This document shows, one piece after another, positions 39,101-46,643 of a DNA stretch of 64,000 nucleotides. The stretch lies in the NCBI GenBank assembly GCA_947652115.1, contig OX393572.1, forward strand, positions 7,989,273 to 8,053,272, read 5' to 3'. Under the pieces are notes generated by a model. The model saw only the letters and a list, made by a program, of their open reading frames with translations, made no database searches and was not told the origin of the DNA. Source of the stretch: Blastomussa wellsi. Lineage: Eukaryota; Cnidaria; Anthozoa; Scleractinia; Plerogyridae. Numbering within the stretch: the stretch's first letter is position 1; every line of letters starts with the position of its first letter. The translations under genes were made by a program, and so were the position numbers.

Positions 39101-42100
39101 GGAGAAAAAGCTTGACAATGAAGAGAGAGGGGTCAGGGAGGATGACTTGTACAGAAAAGTTGACTCACTGCATTCTGAATCTAACACGCTGAAGGACGAA
39201 TTAAAAACGAAAGCATCTATGATTACAAGTTTGAATGAGGAAAAAACAGAGTTGTTAAAAACCGTCACATCTTTAGAAAAGGAGCAGGTAAACTCAGAAC
39301 AGGCTTTGGTAGAACTTGAACAACGATGCAACTTGATGAAGGAACAGTTAGAACTGCTTCGGACAGAGAAAGATCTGCTAGAAGAAAAAGTTGCATCAGT
39401 GCCGAAAAGTCACGAACAGTTCAATCTAGAACATTCTGTGAAGAAATTGCAAGAGCTGGAAGAAAAGCTTGAAGAGGAAATGAAAGAAAAAAATGAACTT
39501 TCAAGTAGTTTGAAGGATGTAGAAGGAATGCTGGAACAAGAGAGGAAACGTGTAAAGACTAAGATTAAGGAACTTGATGAAGTGAAGTCCATATTAAAGC
39601 TTGCTGACAAAGAGAATGAAACCAAAGTGGTAGAACTAACGTTTGCATATGAGGATCTTAGAAATAAACTCGACGAGGAGGGAAAGAAGTTAGAAGAAAA
39701 ATGCAAAGAGCTTAATCAAGTTAAAATACGGCTTAAAGAAGTACAAGAGAAGGGCGAAGAGGTGAAGGAGGACTATGAGAGAGAGTTAGACAGGATCAAA
39801 TTCGAGTTGCGTGATTCCAACAGTGATTGCTCATTGCTAAGAGAAGAAAATAAAGAGCTAAAGCAAAAAACAACTGAAGATGTCACCCAGTTTAAATGGA
39901 CCAGAGAGAAGAAAAAACTTCTTCACCAACTTGAGGAGTCCAAGGTATTGCTTAATCAGGCAAGGCAGAATAACGAAAAGATTGAAGATGACCTGGCTCA
40001 GGCAAATGTCAAGGTGATCACTCTTGAAAGCAAACTTATCCGGGCCAATAGAGAGTCAGCTGCAGCATTTGAAGAAATAAAACAACTCAAGACCCAAGTT
40101 AGTGAACAGAAAAATGAAATTGAAAAGTGGGAGGCTAAAGCAAATAACGAAAAAACAGCTCTGGATGGTATTACATGTAAAGAGGAAGAGATAAATGCCC
40201 TCAGAAGTGAAGTATCCAAACTGCAGGAAAAAGTTAAAGAGTGGAAAGCTGTGGCCAACGAGAAGAAGAAGGCTGCCGAAAAAACCTTGACCACCAACTT
40301 GAAACTTGTCAACAAACTGGAAAAGCTAAATCGAGAGAAGGAAAGTGAATTGCTGGACACAGAACGTACTACTGTTGAGAAGAACTCTATTACTTCAGTA
40401 AAAACTTCCAAAGTGAACTTGATGCAAGCTGCTAGCAACACTGAAATCGGTATGTCACCACTTGCAAAATCCTTGTCAGGCTTGGATATAAAGTCACTGC
40501 CTGGGTCTACAGCATCTGTGAGAGAACAACCTGCTATCGCAAAACTAAAGAAAAGGGCAGGCGAGCAAGGTATGCAGTTCTTTAGTACTAGAACGTCTTC
40601 ATGTTTAATGGTTGAGGTTGCACTCTTTTTAGTCTTCTGAAATGCTCAAGTCTTTTTCTAAACATTGCTTTCAGTAGAGCTGGGGATAGGAAATTTATAA
40701 AGTATTTCTTGATAAAGTTGCATGTTTCGTCTTGTTTGCACGATTTTTTTTCAATGAAAAGAAAAGTGCACTCAGTGTGGAACCAGAAATTTCCACGTGT
40801 GATATTTTTCTGTGCTGTTCTTTGGTAATTATTATATCGTCATATTGCTGCTTTTCAAAAAGATTATCACCAATCCAAAGCCAATTGAAATTAACAGATA
40901 AAGAAGCAAAAAGAGCAATGGCAAAGTCGAATACATGGTCACGATTTGTGTTAACTAGTTCATCTCGCACTGTGTTTTTTGTTATCTGGAGGATATTTAT
41001 ATACATTCTTGTTCTCGCTGTTTTGAAGCTCTGTAATCAGGCAAACTTGAAGAGGATATAATTAAACTGGGTTGATAATGTGAATTGGATTCGAGAGCTG
41101 GCGTTTCGAGCGTTAGCCCTTCGTCGGAGCGAATCAAGGAATTGTGGGTCGTGTGTTTTTATATACAGAAAGATAGAGCTTACGCTACTGGTTGCTGCCT
41201 GGTAACGTGAAAACAACGGAATAAATTAGTTGAATGAAAAGCGTTCGTTGATACCGTGAGGATTAAGGGTGCCGATTTGAAAAATAAATTTTTGTTCTAG
41301 AGTTTTGCGGCTTTCCGTGCTTCCTTGGTGAAGGGAAAGACCGCAGAAGAGGAGTTATGTCAAAAATATAGCCTGAATATTTCAAGTTTGTTTACATCCA
41401 TTAGTTAGAACTGGTCCGTCAGACTGATCCATTCAAAAGAGTATTCCTTTATTGATCAGAACTGTTCGGCAAGGAGCAGAGATTAAAATAAGGCGATTAC
41501 CATTAGTTAGACCTGGTCGATCATACTGGTCCATTCATGAAGAGAATTCCGTTATTGATCAGAACTGTTCGGCAAGGAGCAGAGATTATAATAAGGCGAT
41601 TACCACTAGTTAGACCTGGTCGATCAGATTGGTCCATTCACGAAGATAATTCCGTTATTGATCAGAACTGTTCGGCAAGGAGCAGAGATTATAATAAGAC
41701 GATTACCACTAGTTAGACCTGGTCGATCAGATTGGTCCATTCATGAAGAGAATTCCTTTATTGATCAGAACTTTTCTACCAGATCAGTCAATTTGTCAAC
41801 TGTTTTCACTCTTCTGGTGAAATTGTTATAAAATTGTGGAGTACTCTCAAAAGAAAGGTCTATTCATTTTTAAATGTACAGGCCTGGCCGGCCAGTTCTG
41901 ACCAGTGGTAAGTGCCTATATCTTCCTCATTCAAAGTCATCTTTGATTGATCTGATTATTTTTTCCTCTTGGGTGTTTTCTACCTTGGTAAACTATTATT
42001 TGCCGTTGAAAAGATTATTTCCTTATGTATTTCGATCAAGAGCACACTCAAGTTTTTGTTTTTCTTAATAAGATGTTTAACCCATTGTTACCAAATTTTG

Positions 42101-44361
42101 TTATAATTTGGATTAACTGGTAACAGAACTTGATATTGCCGATTTCTGTCTGTAATCATGCCTGTGGTTAAACAAACTAGGTTGCGTCCTCTTGGTCGTT
42201 CAATTTAGTTACCAATGGAATGATTTCCATTCTGTCATATTACCATTATCAGTTTCAAGCTCTCCTTGTGTGTAGCCACTACAAAAAGTTCTCAGCCTGC
42301 ACCTAATGCAATGCTGTAATGTAAGGTGATTCCTGAGTATTGCATTGCGCATCCTTACTGCGAAGAATTTTATACGAACAATATTGCGGCGTTTTCTACA
42401 CGGATTTGCTCAAGAGCGAGATAAATCGTCGTTATTCTTGTAAACAAGCACGGTGAATTATATTTTTTATTGCAGAATTTTGCTGTACAAATGATCATCT
42501 TTAAGTTAAAAAACATAAAGAGAATTTTTTGGATCAGAAAAAAGATATAGTTAAAACCTTTCAGAAAATCGTTACTCGAGGATGCCAATTATAGCCTTGG
42601 GAACAACGACTCATGGACGTTTTGAGTCGGTATCGTTTAAATTTGTCTGGTATTTTCATAAATTATATGCTTCATTGTTACATATAATCGAAACTTGCTA
42701 GCTATGAAAATTTTTTGCCAAGTATTCCGTTAATAATTTGCCCTTTCAGCTAGCGCAAATGTACCGTAAAACGATAAAATGGCACGCGTGTTTAGGTTAA
42801 ATGAGGGTAAGATTGGCCCATCACATCTCTTTTTCGAGCAAGGTGACCTACCTTTGTATTTTTCGAAACAGTGCTAACTGCGTGGAAGGGAACATTCTGG
42901 GAAAGTTTCAAAAAATCGTTCGACAACTTTTATTTCTGAGGCCGGAATCGCCTTAATGTAATATCTCCTTATTTCTTTAGAAATAGAACCAACTCCTGCC
43001 AAGAGAACGCGTATCATGGAAAGCAATCAGCTCTCTGAGGATAAGGCAGAGGTTGTCAAAAAGGGATTGACCAACATTCATTCTATCCCTCCTACTGCAC
43101 GACACACAACTAAAGGAATGAATACCCGAAGTATAGCAAGGAGAAGTACAGCAAATGTGGCTACTCACACTACAGTACGCTCAAGTAAATTTGGGGTAAG
43201 TTAAACATTTTTAGCCTTGAAGTATTCAACATACCATATTTTGTTCTGGTCATAGAAAAATTTTCCTTTGTAAGTTGAAGTAAATGTATGAATTTACAGC
43301 GATGGAAATAACGGCCGGTGATTGGTAATTACCGAAAAGAAAAGAAAACGGATCTTTTTTCCACACAATTGAGCCAAAACTAAATTCGAACTACATTGGA
43401 CAGAAATATTTGACGATTGGAGCATATTGAAAAGGCGCTCCTCGACGCAGGGGACATGTACTAGCCAGCTGTTAGAAGTAAAATATTTTGAGCTTTCATT
43501 GACAAGATAATTCTGTCCATCAGAAAAATGGCTTAAGAAAGTGAAATTGTCCCTTTTATTAATAATTTGACCAAAAGGAACAAGCTTGATTACATGTAAA
43601 ATTATTTTCCTTTCCAGCCTTTTGCACTCTTAATCAAACTATTCCTGTTCTTCCATGTTTACAGAGAGAAAATCCCGAGTCAACTCGTGTCCAATCAAGA
43701 GCACAGCCCGCCCCTCCGGACATGGCGTTGTCACCAAGAAAGACAAACATACCGCCGCAAGGTCCAAGATCATCCAAGATCCCAAAACCTGGAAGAAGTC
43801 AGCTCCCAAGACCTAACGGTCAGTGACATGAATTTATTAAACGGTTAATAATGTTCCGGAATCCGATCATGAAAAAGAGAAGGGTGTAAATCGTCAGCAG
43901 CATGATCGTCATCACAAGTACATTTTCCATGAATTTCTGCCACTACATTTGACATTTATGCAACTGTCTCAAATTGTTCCCAAAACTGAGTTGCAAAGTC
44001 AAGATCATCAGTCCTCCATATTGTCGTTTTTCTTTAATTTTTAAAGAAGTGAGAAAACGTTTGAACTTTAATGCTTTTTAACCTTGTTACAAAAGTATCT
44101 TTAGACAATAACTGCAATTTTCATAATAAACAGTGTGTATGCAGCTCTGGGCGTCTGAAAATTTCCTTTCGATGATTTTCCAGTCTGCCATATTTGATGA
44201 ATACGCATCTTGATTTATTTGTTTGCTCAGCAATCTGGAACGAGATAATGACAAACGTTATTTCCTCAGGTCCCAAGGCAAGGGTGCCCAAAGATCTTAG
44301 ACAACTGGCTTCCAGAGAAGAACAACCAAAAGGCGACCAGCAGGATTGCAAGATGCAATAA
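10131..44361 (+). CDS. CENPF: Centromere protein F (CENP-F) orthologue, 11 coding exons, 3595 aa
   Basis: Joined exons: 10131-10614, 12556-12788, 12959-13193, 15769-15877, 25964-32495, 33717-34520, 36083-36310, 38868-40569, 42981-43195, 43665-43818, 44270-44361. All introns are GT-AG and phases agree throughout (10788 coding bases). CENP-F is a giant coiled-coil protein of the nuclear matrix, kinetochore corona and microtubule ends. The N-terminus shares MSWAxEEWK and QRQFQxDSLxAALxKQK with human CENP-F as I recall it. Nearly all of residues 1-3440 are heptad-rich coiled coil; the last 150 are basic and proline-rich, and the protein ends in CKMQ, a CaaX box (vertebrate CENP-F ends in a farnesylated CaaX). 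The human protein is about 3100-3200 residues. The start is supported by an in-frame TAG at 10113-10115. Undetected small exons remain possible; orthology is strongly suggested, function is inferred. Confidence 0.88.
10761..11340. mobile_element. Non-autonomous element with 110-base inverted repeats in CENPF intron 1
   Basis: The left arm (10761-10884, starting TGTTCCAGGCTCTCAGATAG) is matched in inverted orientation by 11232-11340 with scattered mismatches. The arms include AAAACAATGCTT-type sequence and the AGATAG phrase. No target duplication is obvious and the internal 350 bases show no recognisable protein. Confidence 0.55.
11711..11870 (+). mobile_element. Penelope-like element 3' end in CENPF intron 1
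   Basis: A single + strand copy of the tail described at 4517-4750, from the GCTCCGACGAAGG core through the TTGACATTATCAACCCAG phrase to the end sequence TTTCTTTAGAAAC. A poly(A)-like stretch follows at about 11871. The hammerhead-like core differs from the 4.6-kb copy by one base in stem II (ACTC instead of GCTC). Confidence 0.55.
12556..12788 (+). CDS. CENPF: CENPF exon 2
   Basis: Residues 162-239. The acceptor is TTCAAG ending at 12555, the donor GAG|GTATGT at 12789. The sequence is coiled coil (KEQVRILENQLKSLGEE) with a Ser/Glu-rich break (SGSDSETEQPSGPES). It enters in phase 1 and leaves in phase 0. Confidence 0.85.
12959..13193 (+). CDS. CENPF: CENPF exon 3
   Basis: Residues 240-317 plus one base. 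The acceptor is CATTCCAG, the donor TTAG|GTAAGA at 13194. It lacks an internal ATG near its start, so a simple ATG-to-stop scan misses it. Heptads resume after a short polar segment (ELQQKIEDLSERLHKKEIEV). It leaves in phase 1. Confidence 0.82.
13803..15607. mobile_element. DNA transposon with 16-base perfect inverted ends and 6-bp target duplication, CENPF intron 3
   Basis: The ends CAAGGCTGTGCTCTAA (13803-13818) and TTAGAGCACAGCCTTG (15592-15607) are exact inverted copies. ATCTTG is duplicated on both sides (13797-13802 and 15608-15613). The 1.8-kb interior has CGCC-rich sub-terminal repeats near both ends, a 269-base tandem duplication, and no intact transposase. A target duplication of 5-8 bp suggests hAT or a related superfamily; the family is not settled. 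Confidence 0.7.
13941..14475. repeat. Tandem duplication, period 269, inside the intron-3 transposon
   Basis: The segment starting ATGTTGTTCAATCGGGC at 13941 is repeated from 14210 with about 85 percent identity by eye, including GGTCGTTCCACGTGAATTC and CACGGGAGTCG. On the - strand the second copy gives a 71-codon open frame, but the first copy does not keep it open, so coding is not supported. Confidence 0.6.
15769..15877 (+). CDS. CENPF: CENPF exon 4
   Basis: Residues 318-353 plus two bases. The acceptor is ATTTACAG, the donor CATAG|GTATGC at 15878. It encodes EKRTKQRELDMECQRHNSEA and more heptad sequence. It leaves in phase 2, which exon 5 completes after the 10-kb intron 4. Confidence 0.78.
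16466..16690 (+). pseudogene. THAP-domain fragment, frameshifted
   Basis: One frame reads CCVPLCPQRGKNG, then ISFISFPAEEELRKQWIHAI, then RRDV and FQITKW. This is the C2CH THAP pattern: paired Cys, a Phe-Pro, an invariant Trp, and a C-terminal C-x2-H. The last Cys is replaced by Phe (VFSLHF). A 20-base tandem duplication (16611-16630 repeated at 16631-16650) shifts the frame before that point. THAP is a zinc-dependent DNA-binding domain. There is no start, no stop context and no rest of the protein. Confidence 0.6.
16949..17152 (-). pseudogene. SAP-like N-terminal fragment
   Basis: A 67-codon frame begins MALSPSVSLGEDDIPGALFG and continues with LGNDALRFWLKCRGD and KGLKTKAQLLKR, which fits the helix-extended-helix SAP pattern at the start of a cnidarian multi-copy protein family I recall only loosely. 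The frame stops right after KRSVRS, where the remembered family continues. It lies on the strand opposite the THAP fragment, so the two are not one simple gene. Confidence 0.45.
17496..17858. mobile_element. Small inverted-repeat element with TTAA target, CENPF intron 4
   Basis: The ends AGGGGTGTTGTCACGG and TTGTGACAATGCCCCC are imperfect inverted copies and TTAA flanks both (17492-17495 and 17859-17862). TTAA targets are typical of piggyBac- and Kolobok-type elements. It has no coding capacity. Confidence 0.5.
18061..18150. repeat. Trinucleotide microsatellite (ATT)n with a (GTT)n patch
   Basis: A pure run of ATT/TTA triplets is interrupted by about four GTT triplets. It lies in CENPF intron 4. 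Confidence 0.9.
19296..20333 (+). pseudogene. Gag-like ORF1 of the DIRS/Ngaro-like element, frameshifted
   Basis: It starts at ATG 19296 in one frame (MPPPRSTNN, then SIAEAVVRALG), shifts near 19515 into a second frame that runs to 20137 and holds the family-like segment GKLVKKIIDGEFVELADLL, and then returns to the first frame near 20140. There a Cys/His-rich part (CRWPFGRCRYRHCCSNC, then H) resembles the zinc-knuckle tail of this Gag family. In intact elements this protein would package the element RNA. At least two frameshifts break it. Confidence 0.6.
20499..22085 (+). pseudogene. Reverse transcriptase / RNase H of the DIRS/Ngaro-like element, two in-frame stops
   Basis: The frame shows the reverse transcriptase pattern: WRLILDLS, MAKFEVASAYRN, ALPFGLRSALFIF (template-contact region), the catalytic YLDDFL box at about 21160, and HPDKLEG with a following LGIELDS. 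It is cut by TGA at 21564-21566, then continues in the same frame into RNase H (SSDAAGSVGYGA, later LCDNESVV and KANPVADALSRF), with a second stop TAA at 21747-21749. It ends at 22083-22085. Both stops lie at positions where related proteins continue. Confidence 0.75.
22040..22240 (+). pseudogene. Tyrosine recombinase N-terminal fragment of the DIRS/Ngaro-like element
   Basis: The frame overlaps the RNase H end by about 46 bases and reads CQFFLTQGLAPSTRRVYLSA with QRRYFAFCRQDG, the core-binding (SAM-like) start of tyrosine recombinases of this element class. Similarity stops near 22240, and none of the catalytic residues (R, H-x-x-R, H/W, Y) follow. The rest of the element is missing. Confidence 0.6.
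22320..25640. other. Remainder of CENPF intron 4, no supported gene
   Basis: Mostly AT-rich sequence. A 64-codon frame at 23579-23773 on the + strand is not recognised and has no start or splice context that would fit the phase of CENPF. Nothing else can be supported. Confidence 0.45.
25648..25761. repeat. Inverted repeat with AGATACGAAATTTCT arms
   Basis: The arm at about 25648-25667 (GAGCGGAGATACGAAATTTC) recurs as its complement at about 25738-25760, with a 70-base loop. It lies about 200 bases before the giant exon and is probably a remnant of an inverted-repeat element. Confidence 0.5.
25964..32495 (+). CDS. CENPF: CENPF exon 5, giant coiled-coil exon
   Basis: Residues 354-2531, 6532 bases without a stop. 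The acceptor is TTAACAG at 25963, which completes an Arg codon; the donor is a weak GAACAG|GTTTGT at 32496, phase 0. The sequence is almost uninterrupted heptad coiled coil rich in Glu, Lys, Gln and Leu. Three tandem repeats fill residues 567-1731. The open frame continues upstream to 25863 only through intron sequence. Vertebrate CENP-F also has one very large coiled-coil exon region, but I cannot compare boundaries here. Confidence 0.9.
26601..30096 (+). repeat. CENPF: Three tandem repeats of about 1.16 kb coding 385-386 residues within CENPF
   Basis: Units start at 26601, 27759 and 28914 (periods 1158 and 1155 bases) at the phrase AAGAGTGAAG. Each carries the same ordered landmarks: KAMQHDYKKVCEL, LESSQ, ELQQRL, EIQKLFA, SQCQELQNSLQ, CELQQQYSETL and EEEITSLLKELN. 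The third has a roughly 30-base insertion near 29920. Long stretches are identical at the nucleotide level, which points to recent duplication or gene conversion. A weaker partial fourth copy lies at about 31300-31610 (VRQDCKKACELADLKG). Human CENP-F has shorter internal repeats with leucine zippers. Confidence 0.85.
33717..34520 (+). CDS. CENPF: CENPF exon 6
   Basis: Residues 2532-2799, 268 whole codons, phase 0 on both sides. The acceptor is TTGCAG at 33716, the donor GAGAAGGAG|GTAAAA at 34521. It is coiled coil throughout (KDRELEKLQNLL at the start, KLKEALSAAEKE at the end) with an acidic patch (NDSENDDSMIAEE). Confidence 0.88.
35565..35828. mobile_element. Inverted-repeat element, CAGGGTTCGTAC family, CENPF intron 6
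   Basis: The left tip CAGGGTTCGTAC pairs with the right tip GTACAAACCCTG. The body is made of repeated GGTCATGGAAA and GGAAAGTC phrases. It is the same family as 36527-36819, with about 85 percent identity by eye. It is non-coding. Confidence 0.65.
36083..36310 (+). CDS. CENPF: CENPF exon 7
   Basis: Residues 2800-2875, 76 whole codons. The acceptor is ATGTCACAG at 36082, the donor GAAAAG|GTGAGC at 36311. Coiled coil: LESLRAEKEDKDKCIENK at the start and HQLRHDLKSVQQEK at the end. Confidence 0.86.
36527..36819. mobile_element. Second CAGGGTTCGTAC-family element, CENPF intron 7
   Basis: The tips CAGGGTTCGTAC and GTACGAACCCTG are inverted copies. TTCAG is duplicated on both sides (36522-36526 and 36820-36824), giving a 5-bp target site. 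The body matches the intron 6 copy. It is non-coding. Confidence 0.7.
38868..40569 (+). CDS. CENPF: CENPF exon 8
   Basis: Residues 2876-3442 plus one base. The acceptor is TTTTCCAG at 38867, the donor GAGCAAG|GTATGC at 40570. Most of it is coiled coil (ending ANEKKKAAEKTLTTNLKLVN and KLEKLNREKESELL). After that the protein becomes non-helical, with MSPLAKSLSGLD and KSLPGS, including an SP site. It leaves in phase 1. Confidence 0.88.
41061..41345 (-). mobile_element. Penelope-like element 3' end with endonuclease remnant, CENPF intron 8
   Basis: On the - strand this copy runs from a coding remnant (41226-41345) through about 90 bases of spacer into the hammerhead-like core (about 41088-41136) and the TTATCAACCCAGTT phrase at 41061. 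It links the short repeats elsewhere in the window to a Penelope-type element. It is truncated at both ends. Confidence 0.65.
41226..41345 (-). pseudogene. C-terminal remnant of a Penelope-like GIY-YIG protein
   Basis: Forty codons including the stop. The frame reads CGLSLHQGSTESRKTLEQKF, then IFQIGTL, NPHGINERF and SFN. This is the conserved C-terminal end after the GIY-YIG endonuclease of cnidarian Penelope-like elements as I recall them. The frame is broken directly upstream, and the GIY-YIG core and reverse transcriptase are absent. Confidence 0.6.
41400..41775. repeat. Minisatellite, period 102-103, about 3.7 copies
   Basis: Unit starts at 41400, 41502, 41605 and 41708 share the order TTAGTTAGA, CTGGTC, TTGATCAGAAC, GTTCGGCAAGGAGCAGAGAT. 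The last copy ends after TTGATCAGAAC near 41775. It lies directly beside the Penelope remnant in CENPF intron 8. Each unit contains several short palindromes such as TGATCA. Confidence 0.85.
42981..43195 (+). CDS. CENPF: CENPF exon 9
   Basis: Residues 3443-3514. The acceptor is TTTCTTTAG at 42980, the donor TTTGGG|GTAAGT at 43196. It has a TP site beside basic residues (EPTPAKRTRIME), possibly a nuclear localisation signal, and then Thr/Arg-rich non-helical sequence. It enters in phase 1 and leaves in phase 0. Confidence 0.84.
43665..43818 (+). CDS. CENPF: CENPF exon 10, basic proline-rich part with SxIP-like motifs
   Basis: Residues 3515-3565 plus one base. The acceptor is GTTTACAG at 43664, the donor CTAACG|GTCAGT at 43819. 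It contains SPRK (a full CDK consensus), TNIP and then SKIP inside PRSSKIPKPGR. [S/T]-x-I-P flanked by basic residues is the motif by which many proteins bind EB1-family microtubule tip trackers. This fits the known microtubule-end role of CENP-F; binding itself is not shown. Confidence 0.85.
44270..44361 (+). CDS. CENPF: CENPF exon 11, C-terminus with CaaX box
   Basis: Residues 3566-3595 and the stop TAA at 44359-44361. The acceptor is TTTCCTCAG at 44269. The exon reads PKARVPKDLRQLASREEQ and ends QQDCKMQ. The last four residues CKMQ fit a CaaX box with Gln at the end, which favours farnesyltransferase. Vertebrate CENP-F ends in the closely similar CKVQ, which is farnesylated and needed for normal localisation and turnover. 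This end match confirms that the 3' end of the gene is complete. Confidence 0.9.
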
Positions 44362-44483
44362 CCGCGGCTTCAACAACCATGTTTTGCCTTTTTTATGCTA
44401 GCTTTATTGTAGGTTTTTTCTATAGATAAATTCTAAATACTTTTTCTTGTTCTTGTTTTTATTATATTTTGTAGGAGTCTATT

Positions 44484-44543
44484 AATAAATTATTGTAAAT
44501 ATTCAGCGAGAATGCTGCAGGTCGTAACATTTATTTTAATAAA
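44484..44543 (+). terminator. CENPF: CENPF polyadenylation signals
   Basis: AATAAA occurs at 44484-44489 and 44538-44543, 123 and 177 bases after the stop. TGT-rich sequence follows each. Either could end the transcript. Confidence 0.6.
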
Positions 44544-44588
44544 ACTACGTTGATCATATGGTTCCATAGGTTTTGATTTTTTTTACAA

Positions 44589-44919
44589 TGCCCGGGTCAA
44601 ACGCCGTACTTCACATGAGCCAAACCTAATGACAGTTTGGGTCGACTCAAATAATTAAAAGAATGCCTGTTTGAGTCAAACGTCGAACTTATTCAGTCGG
44701 TCCGAACTGCTAAACCAAACAAATAACAAAAGCGGTCTTGTTGGTCAGTGGTTTTTCAAGGTTAAGTCAAAATGGCACCTTTAGACTTAGATTGTGCGTT
44801 TGCTTCGGCTCGACCCAAAATCGGTCTTCAGGCATTATTCACGGCTGGCGTGAAGAACGCCTCAGCCGCTACAAATAAAATTGGGTTCGGCTCGTGAAGA
44901 ACGGCATTTGACCCGGGCC
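44589..44919. mobile_element. Inverted-repeat element, GGGTCAAACGCCG family
   Basis: The left end GCCCGGGTCAAACGCCGTAC pairs with the right end, whose tip is CATTTGACCCGGGC. The body matches 52310-52874 closely (TTGGGTCGACTCAAATAATT and others). It is non-coding and lies just after CENPF. Confidence 0.65.
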
Positions 44920-44989
44920 TAAAAGTTTATCGCGACCAGCCTTGAAAATTCGGGTCTCAGTTCTTCGAAAGCCGATTTATTGACCTTTA

Positions 44990-45230
44990 CAGCGCGACGC
45001 ACCTAGGTGTGGCCACCCAACAAAGTTTTTTTGACAAGTTATAATTAGCCAATCAGAGAGCGCGAATTTGTTCGAGCTGTCCCGCCTCCTTGTAATGTTC
45101 AAAGCTGTTGTCATGAAACCTGTCGCGCTTTTAACAAGTAGGCAGGACAACTCAAACAAATTCGCTCTCTCTGGTTGGCTAACTTGTCAAAAAAGTTTGT
45201 TGGGTGGCCACACTAAGGCCCGTCGCGCTG
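44990..45230. mobile_element. Foldback-type MITE with about 100-base arms and TA target
   Basis: The left arm from CAGCGCGACG (44990) pairs with the right arm ending CGTCGCGCTG (45230). Both contain the complements of GTGGCCACCCAACAAA and of the TTTGTTTGAG-like phrase. TA flanks each side. The short frames in the two arms are mirror images and do not represent genes. Confidence 0.7.
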
Positions 45231-46639
45231 TAGTAATACCCTGGGAATATTGTGTTTCTCAAAGCTCGAGTAGCGCTATCCAAGGGATAAACTTAACCTA
45301 GCGAAGTGGTTTAACAAACTGATCGGGGAAAAAGGGTCATAGATAAAAAGAAAAGGTTTGTCGCCAACTTTACCTACTTACTACTCATGGGCGTACGGGC
45401 ACCATCGGACTTTGGGGGGCTGTAACCTCCATGCCCGAAAAATTACACAATGTTTGAATGCGTTAGCATTAAACCGGTATACAACCGCCCAAAATTGCTA
45501 CTGCTTTTGCCCCAAATCCTGAGCGTTTTGCCCGAAAGATGTCGAAAATTTTCGAAACTGGGGTGTTGGAGCCCCCGGCTCGTACGCCTATGCTACATTT
45601 TTATTTTTCCAAAACCTTTTCTCTCGCGGATGTGCGCTCCCGCGTCTGGTTTTCCCGCCGTCTACGCAGACGGACGGCTGTGTGGAGATCGCTGTTTTAA
45701 AATTAAAATTATTTACACAAGCGCGAAATGTAGAGTTTTCAACACTTGCCTGTCAGAGGTAGAAATCGTGGTAGAAAAAGTAGTAGAATTAATGGTTTGT
45801 TCGGCTTTATTGATTGATTTTATGGGCAAAATATCGTGTGCTGTGGAAACGTTAGCTTGTTCACGCTATTCCCCTGAACTATTATAAGCCAATTCCTTAT
45901 TTCGATTCTTTGTTTAGTTAATGCCTTTCTGATAGTTCCCGCATGCCAAGCTTTGTTCAGTTTCATTCACGCAATGCGATTCTTTATTAGCCTCTCCGCC
46001 GTTAGAGTAATTTACAGATCCAGTGACGATTGAAAACTTCAGTCAGTTTAATGATCTTCTCAGCTTAGAAGGAAGAGGAAGAAAACTGACGCCCATTCGC
46101 GCTGTTCTTCCGTCCTCCCCTTGTTGCACCGCGAACTCAATAAATCGCTCCCATCATTCACAGCGCGATATTACACGGTGGCGAGAAGATATGAATTTTA
46201 TGTTCGAGTTAGAAGATAAAATTCATATCTTTGAGCTAACGTGTAATTTTCTTTTTATCATATAGACAAAAACACATCGACGTTCGTTTGGCAGCTTTGT
46301 ACACAAACTGAATCGTGCAACGCGGGAGATGACGTCATCGATATCCTCACTAGTGAAGATATGGAAAATACGCCACCCGGATGTAGTTTCGTATGAATTT
46401 TACGAGTGGTGTAATTCCCAGTAAAACACTCACATCTATATAATAAATATGAAATAATTCCTATTTGAACTGCGGATGTAGATGAAAGCGAAGAATGATC
46501 ATCGCAATTTATTTCCAATTTAAAAAGAGGAAATCACCAAATTCGTTTACAAGATGAATATGGATTCGGATTGAATTAATCTGTTGTGAAGGGAAAACAA
46601 TAAAGTTTGACGTGAAACTCGTTGAATGGGGTCGTAAAA
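45231..46639. other. Intergenic stretch without a supported gene
   Basis: A 145-codon frame at 45450-45887 has no recognisable domain. A hairpin with arms GATATGAATTTTAT and ATAAAATTCATATC lies near 46187-46232. Nothing else can be supported. Confidence 0.4.
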
Positions 46640-46643
46640 TTAA

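Noticed and set aside
41400..41775. A CRISPR array
   Set aside because: The units are about 103 bases with no constant repeat and variable spacer pattern, and the DNA is eukaryotic; it is a minisatellite.
44977..45301. Two similar small genes on opposite strands (MFELSCLL and MFELSRLL)
   Set aside because: They are mirror translations of the two arms of one foldback MITE.
45450..45887. A 145-residue gene
   Set aside because: No domain, no splice or polyadenylation context, and atypical composition; it is probably a chance frame.
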